Positions 9,025 to 18,366 of a DNA stretch of 64,000 bases are shown in pieces. The position numbers and the translations under genes were made by a program. The DNA lies in NCBI GenBank assembly GCA_003168335.1, contig PMSM01000003.1, forward strand, positions 62,001 to 126,000, written 5' to 3'. The notes under the pieces were generated by a model. That model was not told the DNA's origin. It did not search any database and worked only from the letters and a program-made list of their open reading frames with translations. This stretch comes from Blastocatellia bacterium (GTDB lineage Bacteria > Acidobacteriota > Blastocatellia > Pyrinomonadales > Pyrinomonadaceae). Position 1 is the stretch's first letter. Each line of letters starts with the position of its first letter.

Positions 9025-10032
9025 ATGAAAAAGCTTTTCACTTATCTTCTGACTTTGTCTCTGCTGCTCGCGGGCTCGGCAGTGATGTTCGCCCAGCAGC
9101 CCAAGCCACAAAAACCAGCGTCGCCGACCACGACTGTTCAAGGGCAGGAGAAACCCGAGGTCATCAACGTTCGGCGTGTCCGGCTGCCGATAACGGTCAC
9201 TGACAAAAAGGGCCAGTTAGTTACCGGACTTACCCAGAGCGACTTTCTAATCCTGGAAGATAAGATACCGCAGCAGATTGATTCATTCACGAGCGACGAA
9301 AATAACAACCTGCCGCTTTACGTCGGCGTGCTGATGGACACCTCGCCGTCGACGGCCGGCAAATTGAAGTTCGAGCAAGAGTCGGCAATGAACTTCATTC
9401 AGACCGTAGTGCGGCCGCGAAAGGATCGAGTGCTGTTTGCCACGTTTGATGACCAGATTACTTTGCGGCAGGACTTTACGGATCGTCTGGAGTTGCTGGA
9501 CCGCGCGGTCTTCGCGGTAAAGGCAACCGGCAAGCAGACCGCGCTGTACGACGCTATCTGGCAATTCTGCGACGAGAAGATGCGTTCGGCGCAGGGCCGG
9601 CGCTCGCTGGTGATCATTACCGACGGCGACGATACCTATAGCCGCGCCGATATCAACGACGCGATCGACATCGCCCAGCGAACGGAAACAACTATTTTCG
9701 CGATCTCGACTAAAGCCGGCCTGTCAGGCTCTGTGCCAGGCGTGGAGGCGGGCACGGTCCAGGACAAGGGCGATAAAGGTCTCGATCGGCTTTGTGCAGA
9801 AACGGGCGGGGCGGCGTTCTTCACGGGCGATATGCTGGCGCTGGAGCGCTCGTTTACCAAAATTGCGAGAGAGTTGCGCTCGCAGTACCTGATCACCTAC
9901 AAGTCAACTAACAATCTTTACGATGGCAGCTATCGCCGCGTCGACGTCAAGTTAACTTCGGGCCATGACAATATGAAACCGCGGACCAAGCGTGGGTACA
10001 AGGCTATCTCTGACAGTGTGACCGCGAAATGA
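9025..10032 (+). CDS. VWFA-related acidobacterial secreted protein 1
   Basis: The protein is secreted, with a von Willebrand A-type domain of the acidobacterial VWFA-related class. The ATG at 9025 gives a classic signal peptide (MKKLFTYLLTLSLLL, cleavage near AQQ) and is preferred over the ATG at 8998. After a short Pro-rich stretch comes a beta unit (VRLPITVTDKKGQLVTGL), then the A domain with the metal site DTSPS near residue 111 and IITDGDDTYS near residue 193. The conserved tail reads LRSQYLITYKSTN and YRRVDVK. The domain likely binds a divalent metal and a protein partner. Its stop overlaps the start of a second paralogue by four bases. Confidence 0.9.
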   Translation: MKKLFTYLLTLSLLLAGSAVMFAQQPKPQKPASPTTTVQGQEKPEVINVRRVRLPITVTDKKGQLVTGLTQSDFLILEDKIPQQIDSFTSDENNNLPLYVGVLMDTSPSTAGKLKFEQESAMNFIQTVVRPRKDRVLFATFDDQITLRQDFTDRLELLDRAVFAVKATGKQTALYDAIWQFCDEKMRSAQGRRSLVIITDGDDTYSRADINDAIDIAQRTETTIFAISTKAGLSGSVPGVEAGTVQDKGDKGLDRLCAETGGAAFFTGDMLALERSFTKIARELRSQYLITYKSTNNLYDGSYRRVDVKLTSGHDNMKPRTKRGYKAISDSVTAK

Positions 10033-11192
10033 CAGGGGTGAAAGTGTTATCCGGGAGAAGATTGAGTGCGCTGTGCGTGCTGCTGGTGGCGATGACGGTC
10101 GTGGTGGGTTTTGCCTGCGTGTCGCTGGCGCAGAGCGGATCGGATTCACAAAATGCCAGCCGTCCGCGACGTCCTGAGGATGTTCCCCAGGCCACGCCTA
10201 CGCCACCGAAGAAGGAAGAAGATGTCACGCTGGCTTCGGATGAAGTAGTGCGAGTTGAGACGAACCTCACAAATATTTTCTTCACCGCTGCCGACAAACA
10301 GAAGCGCTTCGTCAGCAATCTCAAACGCGAGGACGTGCGGGTATTCGAAGACGGCACGCCGCAGGAGATTTTTACTTTTCAGCCAAACAGCGACCTGCCT
10401 CTGTCGCTCGCGATTCTGATCGACTGTAGCGGATCGGAAGAACGCACTTTACCGGAAGAAAAGGCAGCAGCACGATCATTTCTTGAATCGGTGTTGCGGG
10501 AAAACAAAGATGAAGCGGCGATTGTTTCGTTCACCGGCGAGGTCACTCTCGAACAGGGACTGACCGGAAATGTCGCACGCTTGCGCCGGGCGATCGATCA
10601 GGTTGAGTTTGTACCGCCGTCAGGTTACATCGGAGGAGGTGTCGTCGTTGGTGGCACGCCACCAATCTCCGGGACTCAGCAAACGCTGGCGGGATCGACG
10701 GCGATTTGGGATGCGATCTGGGCCACCTCAAACGAATTGCTGACAGACTCTGCCGAGCATCAGCGACGGGCGATCATTCTGCTGACCGATGGCGAGGACA
10801 CTATCAGTCAAGTACATATGCAGGACGCGATCAATCGCGCTTTGAAAGCGGACGCTTTGATCTATGCGATCGGCATAGGCGATCGTTACCAGTTTGGCAT
10901 CAACGAAGGCGCCTTGAAAAAGATCACTGAAGGGACCGGCGGAAGGGCTTATTTTCCGCGGAACGAACGCGAGTTGCGCGACGCCTTCGCCCAGATTGAG
11001 CACGATCTGAGAGAGCAATACTTGATAGCGTATTCCTCTTCCAATAAGACTCGTGATAGCTCCTACCGCCGTGTGGCAATCGAAATCGTGAACCCCGAGC
11101 TACGCAAGGAAAACCTCCGGCTCAACTATCGCCCAGGCTATTTTGCCAAGACTCCCGGGGCGACACCCACTGGAAACCCCAAAAAGCCCTGA
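10029..11192 (+). CDS. VWFA-related acidobacterial secreted protein 2
   Basis: This paralogue of the preceding gene starts in an ATGA overlap with it, which implies translational coupling. A signal peptide covers about residues 1-35 (VLLVAMTVVVGFACVSLAQS). It is followed by a Pro/Glu-rich linker and an N-terminal beta unit (RFVSNLKREDVRVFEDG). The A domain has the metal site DCSGS near residue 138 and LLTDGEDTIS near residue 256. A Gly-rich loop near residues 197-207 (YIGGGVVVGGTPP) is absent from paralogue 1. The tail LREQYLIAYSSSN and YRRVAIEI is conserved. The two proteins may form a heteromeric envelope complex, but the partner is unknown. Confidence 0.9.
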   Translation: MTGVKVLSGRRLSALCVLLVAMTVVVGFACVSLAQSGSDSQNASRPRRPEDVPQATPTPPKKEEDVTLASDEVVRVETNLTNIFFTAADKQKRFVSNLKREDVRVFEDGTPQEIFTFQPNSDLPLSLAILIDCSGSEERTLPEEKAAARSFLESVLRENKDEAAIVSFTGEVTLEQGLTGNVARLRRAIDQVEFVPPSGYIGGGVVVGGTPPISGTQQTLAGSTAIWDAIWATSNELLTDSAEHQRRAIILLTDGEDTISQVHMQDAINRALKADALIYAIGIGDRYQFGINEGALKKITEGTGGRAYFPRNERELRDAFAQIEHDLREQYLIAYSSSNKTRDSSYRRVAIEIVNPELRKENLRLNYRPGYFAKTPGATPTGNPKKP

Positions 11193-11212
11193 GTTTTCGC
11201 AGATTTCCATTA

Positions 11213-11242
11213 GTGACAAACTTGTTTTACCTCTGATATACT
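11213..11242 (+). promoter_or_regulatory. Candidate sigma70-type promoter for the hybrid kinase
   Basis: GTGACA at 11213-11218 and TATACT at 11237-11242 are separated by 18 bases. They lie about 145 bases before the kinase start and just after the second VWFA gene. This is a pattern match only. Confidence 0.4.
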
Positions 11243-11387
11243 ACGTTGGGCTCTGAGCGGTAGTCTCTGCTCGAGCTTTGCGCCCTTCCTGTTCTGCTAT
11301 CCATGAAAGCGCTCTCTGGGTGGCAGGTCCCTTCGGAGTCTTCTCTTTTTGTCCGCAGCTTCATTTGTAAAGCTTGTCGATCTCCTG

Positions 11388-14300
11388 ATGAATAGACATC
11401 TGGAAAATCCGCCGACTGTCCTGATCGTCAATGACGATCAGGTGGCGCTCGATCTCTTAAGAGACCTGCTCGAGCCGGAGGGCTATAAAGTGTTCGCGGC
11501 GCAAAGCGCGCATCGAGCGCTGGAAATTACTGCGGCCGTTAAGACCGACATCATCATCTGCGATGTAGTCATGCCCCAGATGAACGGGCTGGAGTTGTGT
11601 CGAAGACTGAAGAAAGATCCGCGCACTTTCGCTACTCCCGTCCTGTTAGTCAGCGCCGTGCGCAAAGAAGACGCGGCACTCCTGGAGGGATTTGCCGCCG
11701 GCGCTGACGATTATATCGAGATTCCGTTCCGTCATGAGGAGTTGCTGGTCAAAGTAGCGCGTCTGGCGGAGCGTCACCGCGTGGAACGACGGTATCGCGA
11801 GATCGTTGAGCAAGCTGCCGACATAATCTACACGCGGGACATGAACGGACGGATCACCAGCATCAATGAAGCCGGGGCGCGCTTCTTTGGCCGGCCCGCG
11901 TTCGAATTGATCGGCCAGCCTCTTGGTGTGCTGATTGGCGAGGAAGATGCCGCGCGTGACATCGCTGAGATGCAGACAATCAAGTCCTTCGAACCGATTC
12001 GGTTTACCAGTATTTTGAATAATGCCCTGGGCGAGTTGCGCCACCTTGAAGGCATCGTCAGCCTCGAACGAGATTCTCAGGGAGCGTCTCTCGGCGTCCG
12101 TGGCGTGGTTCGTGATGTTACTGACCAGCAAATAACAGAGAAAGCGCTGCGCGACAGCGAAGCTCATTATCGCGTGGTTGCAGAGACTGCTTCAGACGCA
12201 ATCATGACGATTGACGAATCCACGAAGATCCTGTTTGCCAATCCAGCGGCGGAAAAGATTTTTGGTTATCCAGTATCTGAATTGTTGGGTTCTTCGCTCA
12301 CAAAGCTGGTCCCGGAATATTCAGGTCACCTCCACAATCTGGGAATGACTGATCATGTCGATGCTTCTCGCGGGACAACTGCGTGGAAAGCCGTCAGCGT
12401 TCCCGGACTGCACAAGGACGGTTATGAGGTGCCGCTGGAAATTTCGTTTGGCCAGGTGTTCGCTGACGGCAAGCGCGTGTTCACCGCAGTCGTGCGCGAC
12501 GTAACCGAACGCCAACGCGCGGAAGTAGCGTTGCAGAAGCAAAACGAAGAGTACCGGATCCTATTCGAATCCAATCCGTGCCCGATGTATGTGTGCGCTG
12601 AAGACACCCTGGAGTTTCTCGCGGTCAACGAGGCTGCGGTTAAGCACTATGGATATTCGCGCGAAGAATTTCTCAGCATGACCGTGCTGGACATTTGTCC
12701 TGCCGAAGATGTCCCGGTCCTGCTTGCCTTTGTAGGAACGCACCCGGAACGAAACGATGAGGCGGGCGCCTGGAAACATCGAAAGAAAGATGGCTCGGTA
12801 ATAGACGTAGACGTTAACTGGCAGAAGCTGGATTTTGCCGGCCGGCCGGCATACATGGTGATGGCGAATGACATCACCGAGCAAAAGGAAGCTGGGATCG
12901 CGATGCGGGAAAGCGAAGAGCGCTATCGCGAGTTGTTCGAGAATGCCAACGACATCATCTACACGCATGACTTAACCGGAGACTTCACTTCGCTAAATAA
13001 GTCAGGCGAGCGAGTGACTGGCTATAGTCGCGAAGAAGCCCTGAAGATGAACATCGCCAACGTGCTGGCGCCGGACTATGTGAATACGGCCCGGCAGATG
13101 CTCGCGCGCAAGGCCATGAGCAAAGTCTCGACTGTTTACGAATTGGAAATAGTTTCCAAGGATGGCCGCCGCGTGGCACTCGAAGTCAGCACCCGGCTTA
13201 TCTATGCGGGCGGGAGACCGGTCGGCGTGCAGGGCATCGCCCGAGACATCACTGCGCGCAAAGGCGCCGAAGAAGCGCTCAAAGACAGTGAAGAAAAGTT
13301 CCGTTCGATCGTGGAGACGACCAACGAATGGATCTGGGCAATCGATCTCGAGGGAAATCATACCTACACGAATCCGGCCATTGAGCAAATCCTTGGCTAC
13401 AAAGCGGAAGAAATTCTGGGCGCGAACGTGCTTGACTTTGTCCACGAGGAGGATCGTGGGGAGTTTGAGAAACTGCTCAACCAATGGATCAGTGAGGGGC
13501 GGGGCTGGACCGGTCTGGTGCTGCGATGGAAACACAAACACGAAGGATATCGCTATCTTGAGTCAAACGGCCTGCCGGTATTCGATCCTCAGGGTAAGCT
13601 GGTCGGCTATCGCGGCGCGGATCGGGATATCACTGAAAGGAAACTTGCCGAAGAAGCTCTCAGTCAGCAGGCAGAGCGCGCCGCGCTGACGAACCGCATC
13701 TCACAGGCCGTCCGCCGAACGCTCGAAGTTTCAGAAGTGTTTGAAACAGCCGTGCGTGAGCTGGGCGTGCACCTTGAAGTCGATCGTTGTTCGCTTTTCA
13801 TGAAGGATGAAAAGGCCGGACGCGTCACCAATGCGGCGGAATACCATGTGTCGGATGTGGCGCCGGCCGGCAGTGATTTTGATTTGCCACAAGTTCAGGG
13901 TCTCAACGCTGCGATGGAGAAGCATGGCGTCCTGGCTTTCGACGATGTGGCCAACGATGAAAGAGTCCGAGAGCTGTACCCGGTAATAAAGCGGTTCGAC
14001 GTGAAATCCATCATGTACGTCGGAGTTACCGTGGGCAACGAACTGCTCGGCGCCTTTGCGCTTTCCACCACCCGCGAACTTCGTCACTGGAGCGAAGCTG
14101 ATATTGAAGTGGCCAAGGCCGCTGCAGATCAGACGGGCATCGCCATCCGGCAGGCGCGCCTTTATCAAAAGGCAGCGGCCACCTCGATGCGCGAAGCCCT
14201 GGTCAATAAACTGAGCGTCGCCATTCGTGCTTCACTAAGTCTCACTTCGGTGCTCGACACGGCCACGCGCGAATTGGGGCAGGCACTTTCAGCCTCGCGC

Positions 14301-16547
14301 GTGGAGGTGCGCCTTTACGACGCTACCGGCGATCAGTCGTTCGCTAAAGGGGAATATGTGGCGGCCGGTTGTGAGAGTGTCAGCGACTTTGATGCCCATT
14401 ATGACGAATTGCTGCGGAGCCATTTCCTCGAGTCACCGAAGCCTCTGGTTATTGGCGATGCTCAACAATACGCGGTAGGCCCGCCTGAGTTTAGCAATTG
14501 CATTCGACTTCGCGCCGCGTGCACTGGAGTGCGATCGCAGATCGATTATCCGCTCACCGTCAACGGAGAATTTCGCGGGGTGATTTCGATTCATCAGACT
14601 GAATCCGTTCGTCGCTGGGCCGAGGATGAAGTCCTGCTGGTTGAGTCCGTGGCAGCGCAATTGGCGACCGGTATTGCGCAGGCGGAACTTTTTGAAATGG
14701 TCGCCCGCGCCAAGAAAGAGTGGGAATCAACCTTTGATGCCATGTCCGACGGCATCTTTATTTTCGATCGTACCGGAAAGCTGGTGCGCGTCAACCGGGC
14801 CGGCGCGGCCATGGACAAGGCCCATCCGCAATCGCTGCTCGGCCAGCACTGTTGCGACATCCTGCGCACAACTTCTGATGGCGCGGCCTGCATTGTGGAA
14901 CAGGCGTTGCGCCAATCTGGAAGTATCAATCTGGAAATCGTGCCTCAACATTTGGACCGGCCCGTACTGGTGACGGTCGAACCGGTTCTCGATGAGCGCG
15001 GGCAGACGGTTGGCGCGGTGTGCACGGCGCGCGATCTGTCAGAGTTACGCCAAGTCGAAGCCGTGGCGCGCGAGCGGCAATCGCTCTTGAAGAACATCAT
15101 GGAAAGCGCGCGCGAAGCAATCTATGCGCTGGACGGCGAAGGCAATTACAAGTGGTGCAACCAGGCGATGCTGGACATGACCGGCTATCAATTGGACCAG
15201 ATCATCGGTCATCATTTCCTCGAACGTACCCACGAAGATGATCGCGAGATGCGTCGAGATTCCTTCGCTCTGGTGCTTGCGGGCGAGCCGCGGAGTTTTG
15301 AATCGCGTTACATGGCGCGCGACGGCAGTGTGCGCTTTGCCTCGGTAAATAGCGCTCCTATCGTGGTCGACGGAGAGACGACTGGCGTCCTGGGTATCGC
15401 GCACGACATTACCGAGCAGAAGCAGGAACGGGATCGGGCTGCTCGAGCCGACAAGCTGCGCGCTCTGGGTCAACTGGCCTCAGGCGTGGCGCACGATTTC
15501 AATAACTCGCTGGCGGCAATTCTGGGCCGCGCCCAACTGATTCTTCGTCGCGTGAAGGATGACGAACTGATTCGCAGCCTCGGCATTATCGTAACCGCGG
15601 CCGAAGATGCCGCGGCTACGGTGCGGCGCATTCAGACCTTCGCGCGCAAGTCCCTGGCTGCCGAGCTTGAACTTCTCGACGTCAGCGGGCTCTTGCGCGA
15701 TGCGATTGAAATAACGCGCACTCGCTGGCAGAACGAAGCGCGCGCCGAAGGTTCCAACGTTGACGTGACTCTGAATGCCGAAGAGGGTCTGTTTACTCTC
15801 GGCAACGCGTCTGAGTTGCGTGAAGTATTTGTGAATTTGATCGTCAACGCCGTGGATGCGATGCCGCAGGGCGGCAGTCTCAGCATTTGCTGTAAACCCA
15901 AGGGCGATCGGTTGGGGCTGCGATTTGCCGATACCGGGACCGGCATGACGGAAGACGTGCGCGAGCGTGTGTTCGAGCCTTTCTATACCACCAAGGGCGT
16001 GCATGGGACGGGGCTTGGGCTGGCAGTGAGTTACGGAATCATCGAACGTCACCAGGGGCTGATCTCAGTCGAATCGAAACCTGGAAAAGGCACGACCTTT
16101 TACATCGACCTTCCGCAAGCGGAGGCGACTGAGCTTGCGTCCGCAGAGAACAAACCGGAAGCACACACGGCCTCACTGTCCGTGTTGGTTGTGGACGATG
16201 AAGAGTTCGTGCGGGAAACGCTGGCTGAGATGCTGGTGGATTTGGATCACAGAGTGGTGACGGTTGACGGCGGCCGCGAGGCACTTGAGAAAGTGTCGAG
16301 CGGTGACTTTGATCTGGTCTTTACTGATTTGGCCATGCCTGAGATGGACGGTTGGGAAACTGCCCGAGCCATTCGCAAGAGCCGGCCGGGGCTGCCGGTC
16401 GTTTTGGTAACCGGCTATGGTGCAACTGCCCAGCCGCCTTTAGGTGAACTCGATTTGGTTGCCGGCATAATCGGTAAGCCGTTCGACTTTGATCAGGTGA
16501 TAGGAACTATTGCGCGGGTTTGTAGCGAAGCTGGAGTCCGCGTTTGA
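11388..16547 (+). CDS. Large soluble hybrid histidine kinase (REC-PAS5-GAF2-PAS2-HK-REC)
   Basis: From the ATG at 11388 the product is about 1719 residues; the frame is open from a TTG at 11349. Order: receiver (9-125), five PAS (about 134-760), two GAF (about 761-1108), two PAS (1109-1355), dimerisation domain with phospho-His1369 in GVAHDFNN, ATPase (about 1472-1590, FADTGTGM and GTGLGLAVSYG) and a C-terminal receiver (about 1597-1715). There is no membrane segment, so it senses cytoplasmic cues or partners. The C-terminal receiver is canonical (VVDDEE, TDLAMPEMDG, IIGKPF). The N-terminal one has its Asp pocket and CDVVMPQMNG but reads EIPF where a conserved Lys-Pro-Phe is expected, so switching may be impaired. 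No cognate response regulator is adjacent. Confidence 0.93.
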   Translation: MNRHLENPPTVLIVNDDQVALDLLRDLLEPEGYKVFAAQSAHRALEITAAVKTDIIICDVVMPQMNGLELCRRLKKDPRTFATPVLLVSAVRKEDAALLEGFAAGADDYIEIPFRHEELLVKVARLAERHRVERRYREIVEQAADIIYTRDMNGRITSINEAGARFFGRPAFELIGQPLGVLIGEEDAARDIAEMQTIKSFEPIRFTSILNNALGELRHLEGIVSLERDSQGASLGVRGVVRDVTDQQITEKALRDSEAHYRVVAETASDAIMTIDESTKILFANPAAEKIFGYPVSELLGSSLTKLVPEYSGHLHNLGMTDHVDASRGTTAWKAVSVPGLHKDGYEVPLEISFGQVFADGKRVFTAVVRDVTERQRAEVALQKQNEEYRILFESNPCPMYVCAEDTLEFLAVNEAAVKHYGYSREEFLSMTVLDICPAEDVPVLLAFVGTHPERNDEAGAWKHRKKDGSVIDVDVNWQKLDFAGRPAYMVMANDITEQKEAGIAMRESEERYRELFENANDIIYTHDLTGDFTSLNKSGERVTGYSREEALKMNIANVLAPDYVNTARQMLARKAMSKVSTVYELEIVSKDGRRVALEVSTRLIYAGGRPVGVQGIARDITARKGAEEALKDSEEKFRSIVETTNEWIWAIDLEGNHTYTNPAIEQILGYKAEEILGANVLDFVHEEDRGEFEKLLNQWISEGRGWTGLVLRWKHKHEGYRYLESNGLPVFDPQGKLVGYRGADRDITERKLAEEALSQQAERAALTNRISQAVRRTLEVSEVFETAVRELGVHLEVDRCSLFMKDEKAGRVTNAAEYHVSDVAPAGSDFDLPQVQGLNAAMEKHGVLAFDDVANDERVRELYPVIKRFDVKSIMYVGVTVGNELLGAFALSTTRELRHWSEADIEVAKAAADQTGIAIRQARLYQKAAATSMREALVNKLSVAIRASLSLTSVLDTATRELGQALSASRVEVRLYDATGDQSFAKGEYVAAGCESVSDFDAHYDELLRSHFLESPKPLVIGDAQQYAVGPPEFSNCIRLRAACTGVRSQIDYPLTVNGEFRGVISIHQTESVRRWAEDEVLLVESVAAQLATGIAQAELFEMVARAKKEWESTFDAMSDGIFIFDRTGKLVRVNRAGAAMDKAHPQSLLGQHCCDILRTTSDGAACIVEQALRQSGSINLEIVPQHLDRPVLVTVEPVLDERGQTVGAVCTARDLSELRQVEAVARERQSLLKNIMESAREAIYALDGEGNYKWCNQAMLDMTGYQLDQIIGHHFLERTHEDDREMRRDSFALVLAGEPRSFESRYMARDGSVRFASVNSAPIVVDGETTGVLGIAHDITEQKQERDRAARADKLRALGQLASGVAHDFNNSLAAILGRAQLILRRVKDDELIRSLGIIVTAAEDAAATVRRIQTFARKSLAAELELLDVSGLLRDAIEITRTRWQNEARAEGSNVDVTLNAEEGLFTLGNASELREVFVNLIVNAVDAMPQGGSLSICCKPKGDRLGLRFADTGTGMTEDVRERVFEPFYTTKGVHGTGLGLAVSYGIIERHQGLISVESKPGKGTTFYIDLPQAEATELASAENKPEAHTASLSVLVVDDEEFVRETLAEMLVDLDHRVVTVDGGREALEKVSSGDFDLVFTDLAMPEMDGWETARAIRKSRPGLPVVLVTGYGATAQPPLGELDLVAGIIGKPFDFDQVIGTIARVCSEAGVRV

Positions 16548-16579
16548 GCTGGCAACACCAACGGCAAGACGGGGCAAGA

Positions 16580-16894
16580 CTAAGGAAAACCGAGCTCACC
16601 TTTGGGTCCGCCATCCCAGATTAACTTTCCGCCGAGTTCGTTATTGAGATGGTTCAAACTTGCGGCAATTAGTATGAGGGCTGACTGCAGGGCCTGGATG
16701 GAATCGTGACCACGAGCTAGCTGAGTTTGCTGACTTCCAATCCCGATAACCTGGAATGGGCAATGATAATCTGACGAGCCAGGTGATTGTTGAGGCTTTC
16801 CCACGAACACACTGACAGTTCTTTGGTGATTACCTTCATCCACAAAGTGAAGCCTTCGCGTTGCTATTATTTCCCCGACACTATCAAAATCCAT
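16580..16894 (-). CDS. DUF6968-like small protein
   Basis: The frame is open from 17020, but the recognisable protein starts at the ATG at 16894, with GGGGAACGGA just ahead. The 104 residues read IIATRRLHF, then VSVFVGKPQQSP, then DYHCPFQVIGIGSQ, then GHDSIQALQSALILIAASL. This pattern (beta strands, a Tyr-x-Cys-Pro segment, and a Gly-x-Asp-x-x-Gln-Ala-Leu helix) resembles the family I know as DUF6968, whose function is unknown. It lies 50 bases downstream of a decayed reading frame on the same strand. Confidence 0.6.
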   Translation of the reverse strand: MDFDSVGEIIATRRLHFVDEGNHQRTVSVFVGKPQQSPGSSDYHCPFQVIGIGSQQTQLARGHDSIQALQSALILIAASLNHLNNELGGKLIWDGGPKGELGFP

Positions 16895-16944
16895 TCCGTT
16901 CCCCGGGGCATGAAGCCCGCTTCGATTGGCTCGAGCATCAAGCT

Positions 16945-17202
16945 CTACTGAGTTCCGATCCGAGCGTGATGCCGCGTGGGAGTAATAACTGCCGGTGCGG
17001 TGCTCATCGTGCCGGCGCATTCATTCGCGTAGGAATAATCCAGGCCGGGTTCGCTGATTTGACCTCGCCCACATCGATCCAGCCAGACAGCCGGGTTATT
17101 ACCATCGGGGCTTCGTCCGAGTGTCTCGTTGAGGGACGCGTATAGCCGCCGACCATTCGGTGCGTTGATGCTGTTGTAGAGTTTGTCATAGCCGTTTCCT
17201 TT
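16945..17202 (-). pseudogene. Open stretch with protein-like sequence and no start codon
   Basis: Between a TAG at 17203-17205 and a TAG at 16945-16947 the minus strand encodes 85 residues. They include YDKLYNSINAPNGRRLYAS, ETLGRSPDGNNPAVWLDRCG and YSYANECAG. The composition and spacing look like real protein, but no ATG, GTG or TTG precedes them. It is probably the remnant of the 3' end of a larger gene. No family is recognised with confidence. The Tyr/Asn/Gly-rich style recalls ends of large repeat or toxin proteins, which is speculation. Confidence 0.4.
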
Positions 17203-17229
17203 CTAAGTTGAATCGTCTGGATTTGGGTC

Positions 17230-18366
17230 CTAGTTCATGCTCATCAGGCCCGCGCTGGCGGTGAAGCCGACGCCAAAGCCCACAACCATTGCCGGGCCGG
17301 CCCATTCTCTTTTTCCCGCCAGCATGAAGCCGGTCGAAGCGCTGGACAGGTTGCCGTAGTTTTCCAGCACGTCGTAAGACTTCTCGACCTTCGTCGAATC
17401 GGCATCGAGGTGAAGCTGCGAGCAGACACCGTCAAGAATCTTCTTGCTGCCGGTGTGAATCAAGCAATCATCAACCTGACTCAGGTTGGAAACCGGCGAC
17501 ATCGGATTGTCCAGCACGTCGTTCACGGTAGTAACTGCGTAGTGGGCGCCGCGAGTTGGAACGGCCGGACGCATGAAGTACTGCGGCTTGCCATGCAGCG
17601 CCGGGTGCGTGCTATTGCTCACCATCGACAACAGATTTACGTCGTCAGGCGAATCGTTGGTTAGGTGCGAAATTGGTCCGAAGGTCGGCTTTCCTGACTG
17701 ATCCGTACCGAGCAGGAGGGCCACGGCGCCGTCGCCGAACAGCATCGACTGAATAACCAGAGTAGTCTCAGTGCGCTGTTGCTCGAACCCGGCGTCATCA
17801 ATCATGCCGTTCTTGCGCATGCGCGCGATTTCGCGGAAGCCGAAGTACTCCTCGTTGAGCAACGGAGCTACATAAGGCGTGTGCGCTTCAGACATCAGCA
17901 CGACCGCCATCTTTCCGGGGTTGGCGGCCAAATACCATTGGGCGACTTCGACCGACTTCAGCATCACTGAGCAGCCCTGAGACTGCATGCTGACGGTGCT
18001 CAGTGAACGCGGCAGCAGACCGTGGGTCCGGGCCATCACTTCAGAAGCGAGGCAGGGAAGCATCTGGTCGGGCGTGTTGGTGGCCGCAATGAGCAAGCCA
18101 ATCTGCGACGGGTCGCCGCCCCACTCTTCGATACACTTGCGGGTGGCGTTCACGCCGAGCTCGGTGGTTGAGCTGGTCGGATTCATGTTCGCGCCGGTTA
18201 GAAAGTCCGAGTAATTGTCCATTGCCGAGTAGCGGTTCTCTACGCCGAGCGTACAAATCGTGTTGATGAGCTCAGGCGAGAGTTTGTGCATCATCGATGC
18301 AATCAACTCGGTGGTGCTGAACTTGTTTTCCGGGGTGGCGGTGCTTGCTGAAACCAGGCTAATCAT
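17230..18366 (-). CDS. KAS III / chalcone-synthase-like condensing enzyme
   Basis: This 378-residue thiolase-fold enzyme has the Cys-His-Asn triad of decarboxylating condensing enzymes: Cys132 in SQGCSVM, His304 in CLIHTGS, and Asn339 in NYGNLSSAS. The last motif resembles both FabH and plant-type chalcone synthases. It probably condenses an acyl starter with a malonyl unit on CoA or ACP. A long insert around residues 168-205 (NEEYFGFREIARMRKNGM) is not typical of housekeeping FabH. No acyl carrier protein, reductase or other lipid or polyketide gene is adjacent, so the pathway is unknown. The start codon follows an AGGAGC-like box. Confidence 0.82.
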   Translation of the reverse strand: MISLVSASTATPENKFSTTELIASMMHKLSPELINTICTLGVENRYSAMDNYSDFLTGANMNPTSSTTELGVNATRKCIEEWGGDPSQIGLLIAATNTPDQMLPCLASEVMARTHGLLPRSLSTVSMQSQGCSVMLKSVEVAQWYLAANPGKMAVVLMSEAHTPYVAPLLNEEYFGFREIARMRKNGMIDDAGFEQQRTETTLVIQSMLFGDGAVALLLGTDQSGKPTFGPISHLTNDSPDDVNLLSMVSNSTHPALHGKPQYFMRPAVPTRGAHYAVTTVNDVLDNPMSPVSNLSQVDDCLIHTGSKKILDGVCSQLHLDADSTKVEKSYDVLENYGNLSSASTGFMLAGKREWAGPAMVVGFGVGFTASAGLMSMN

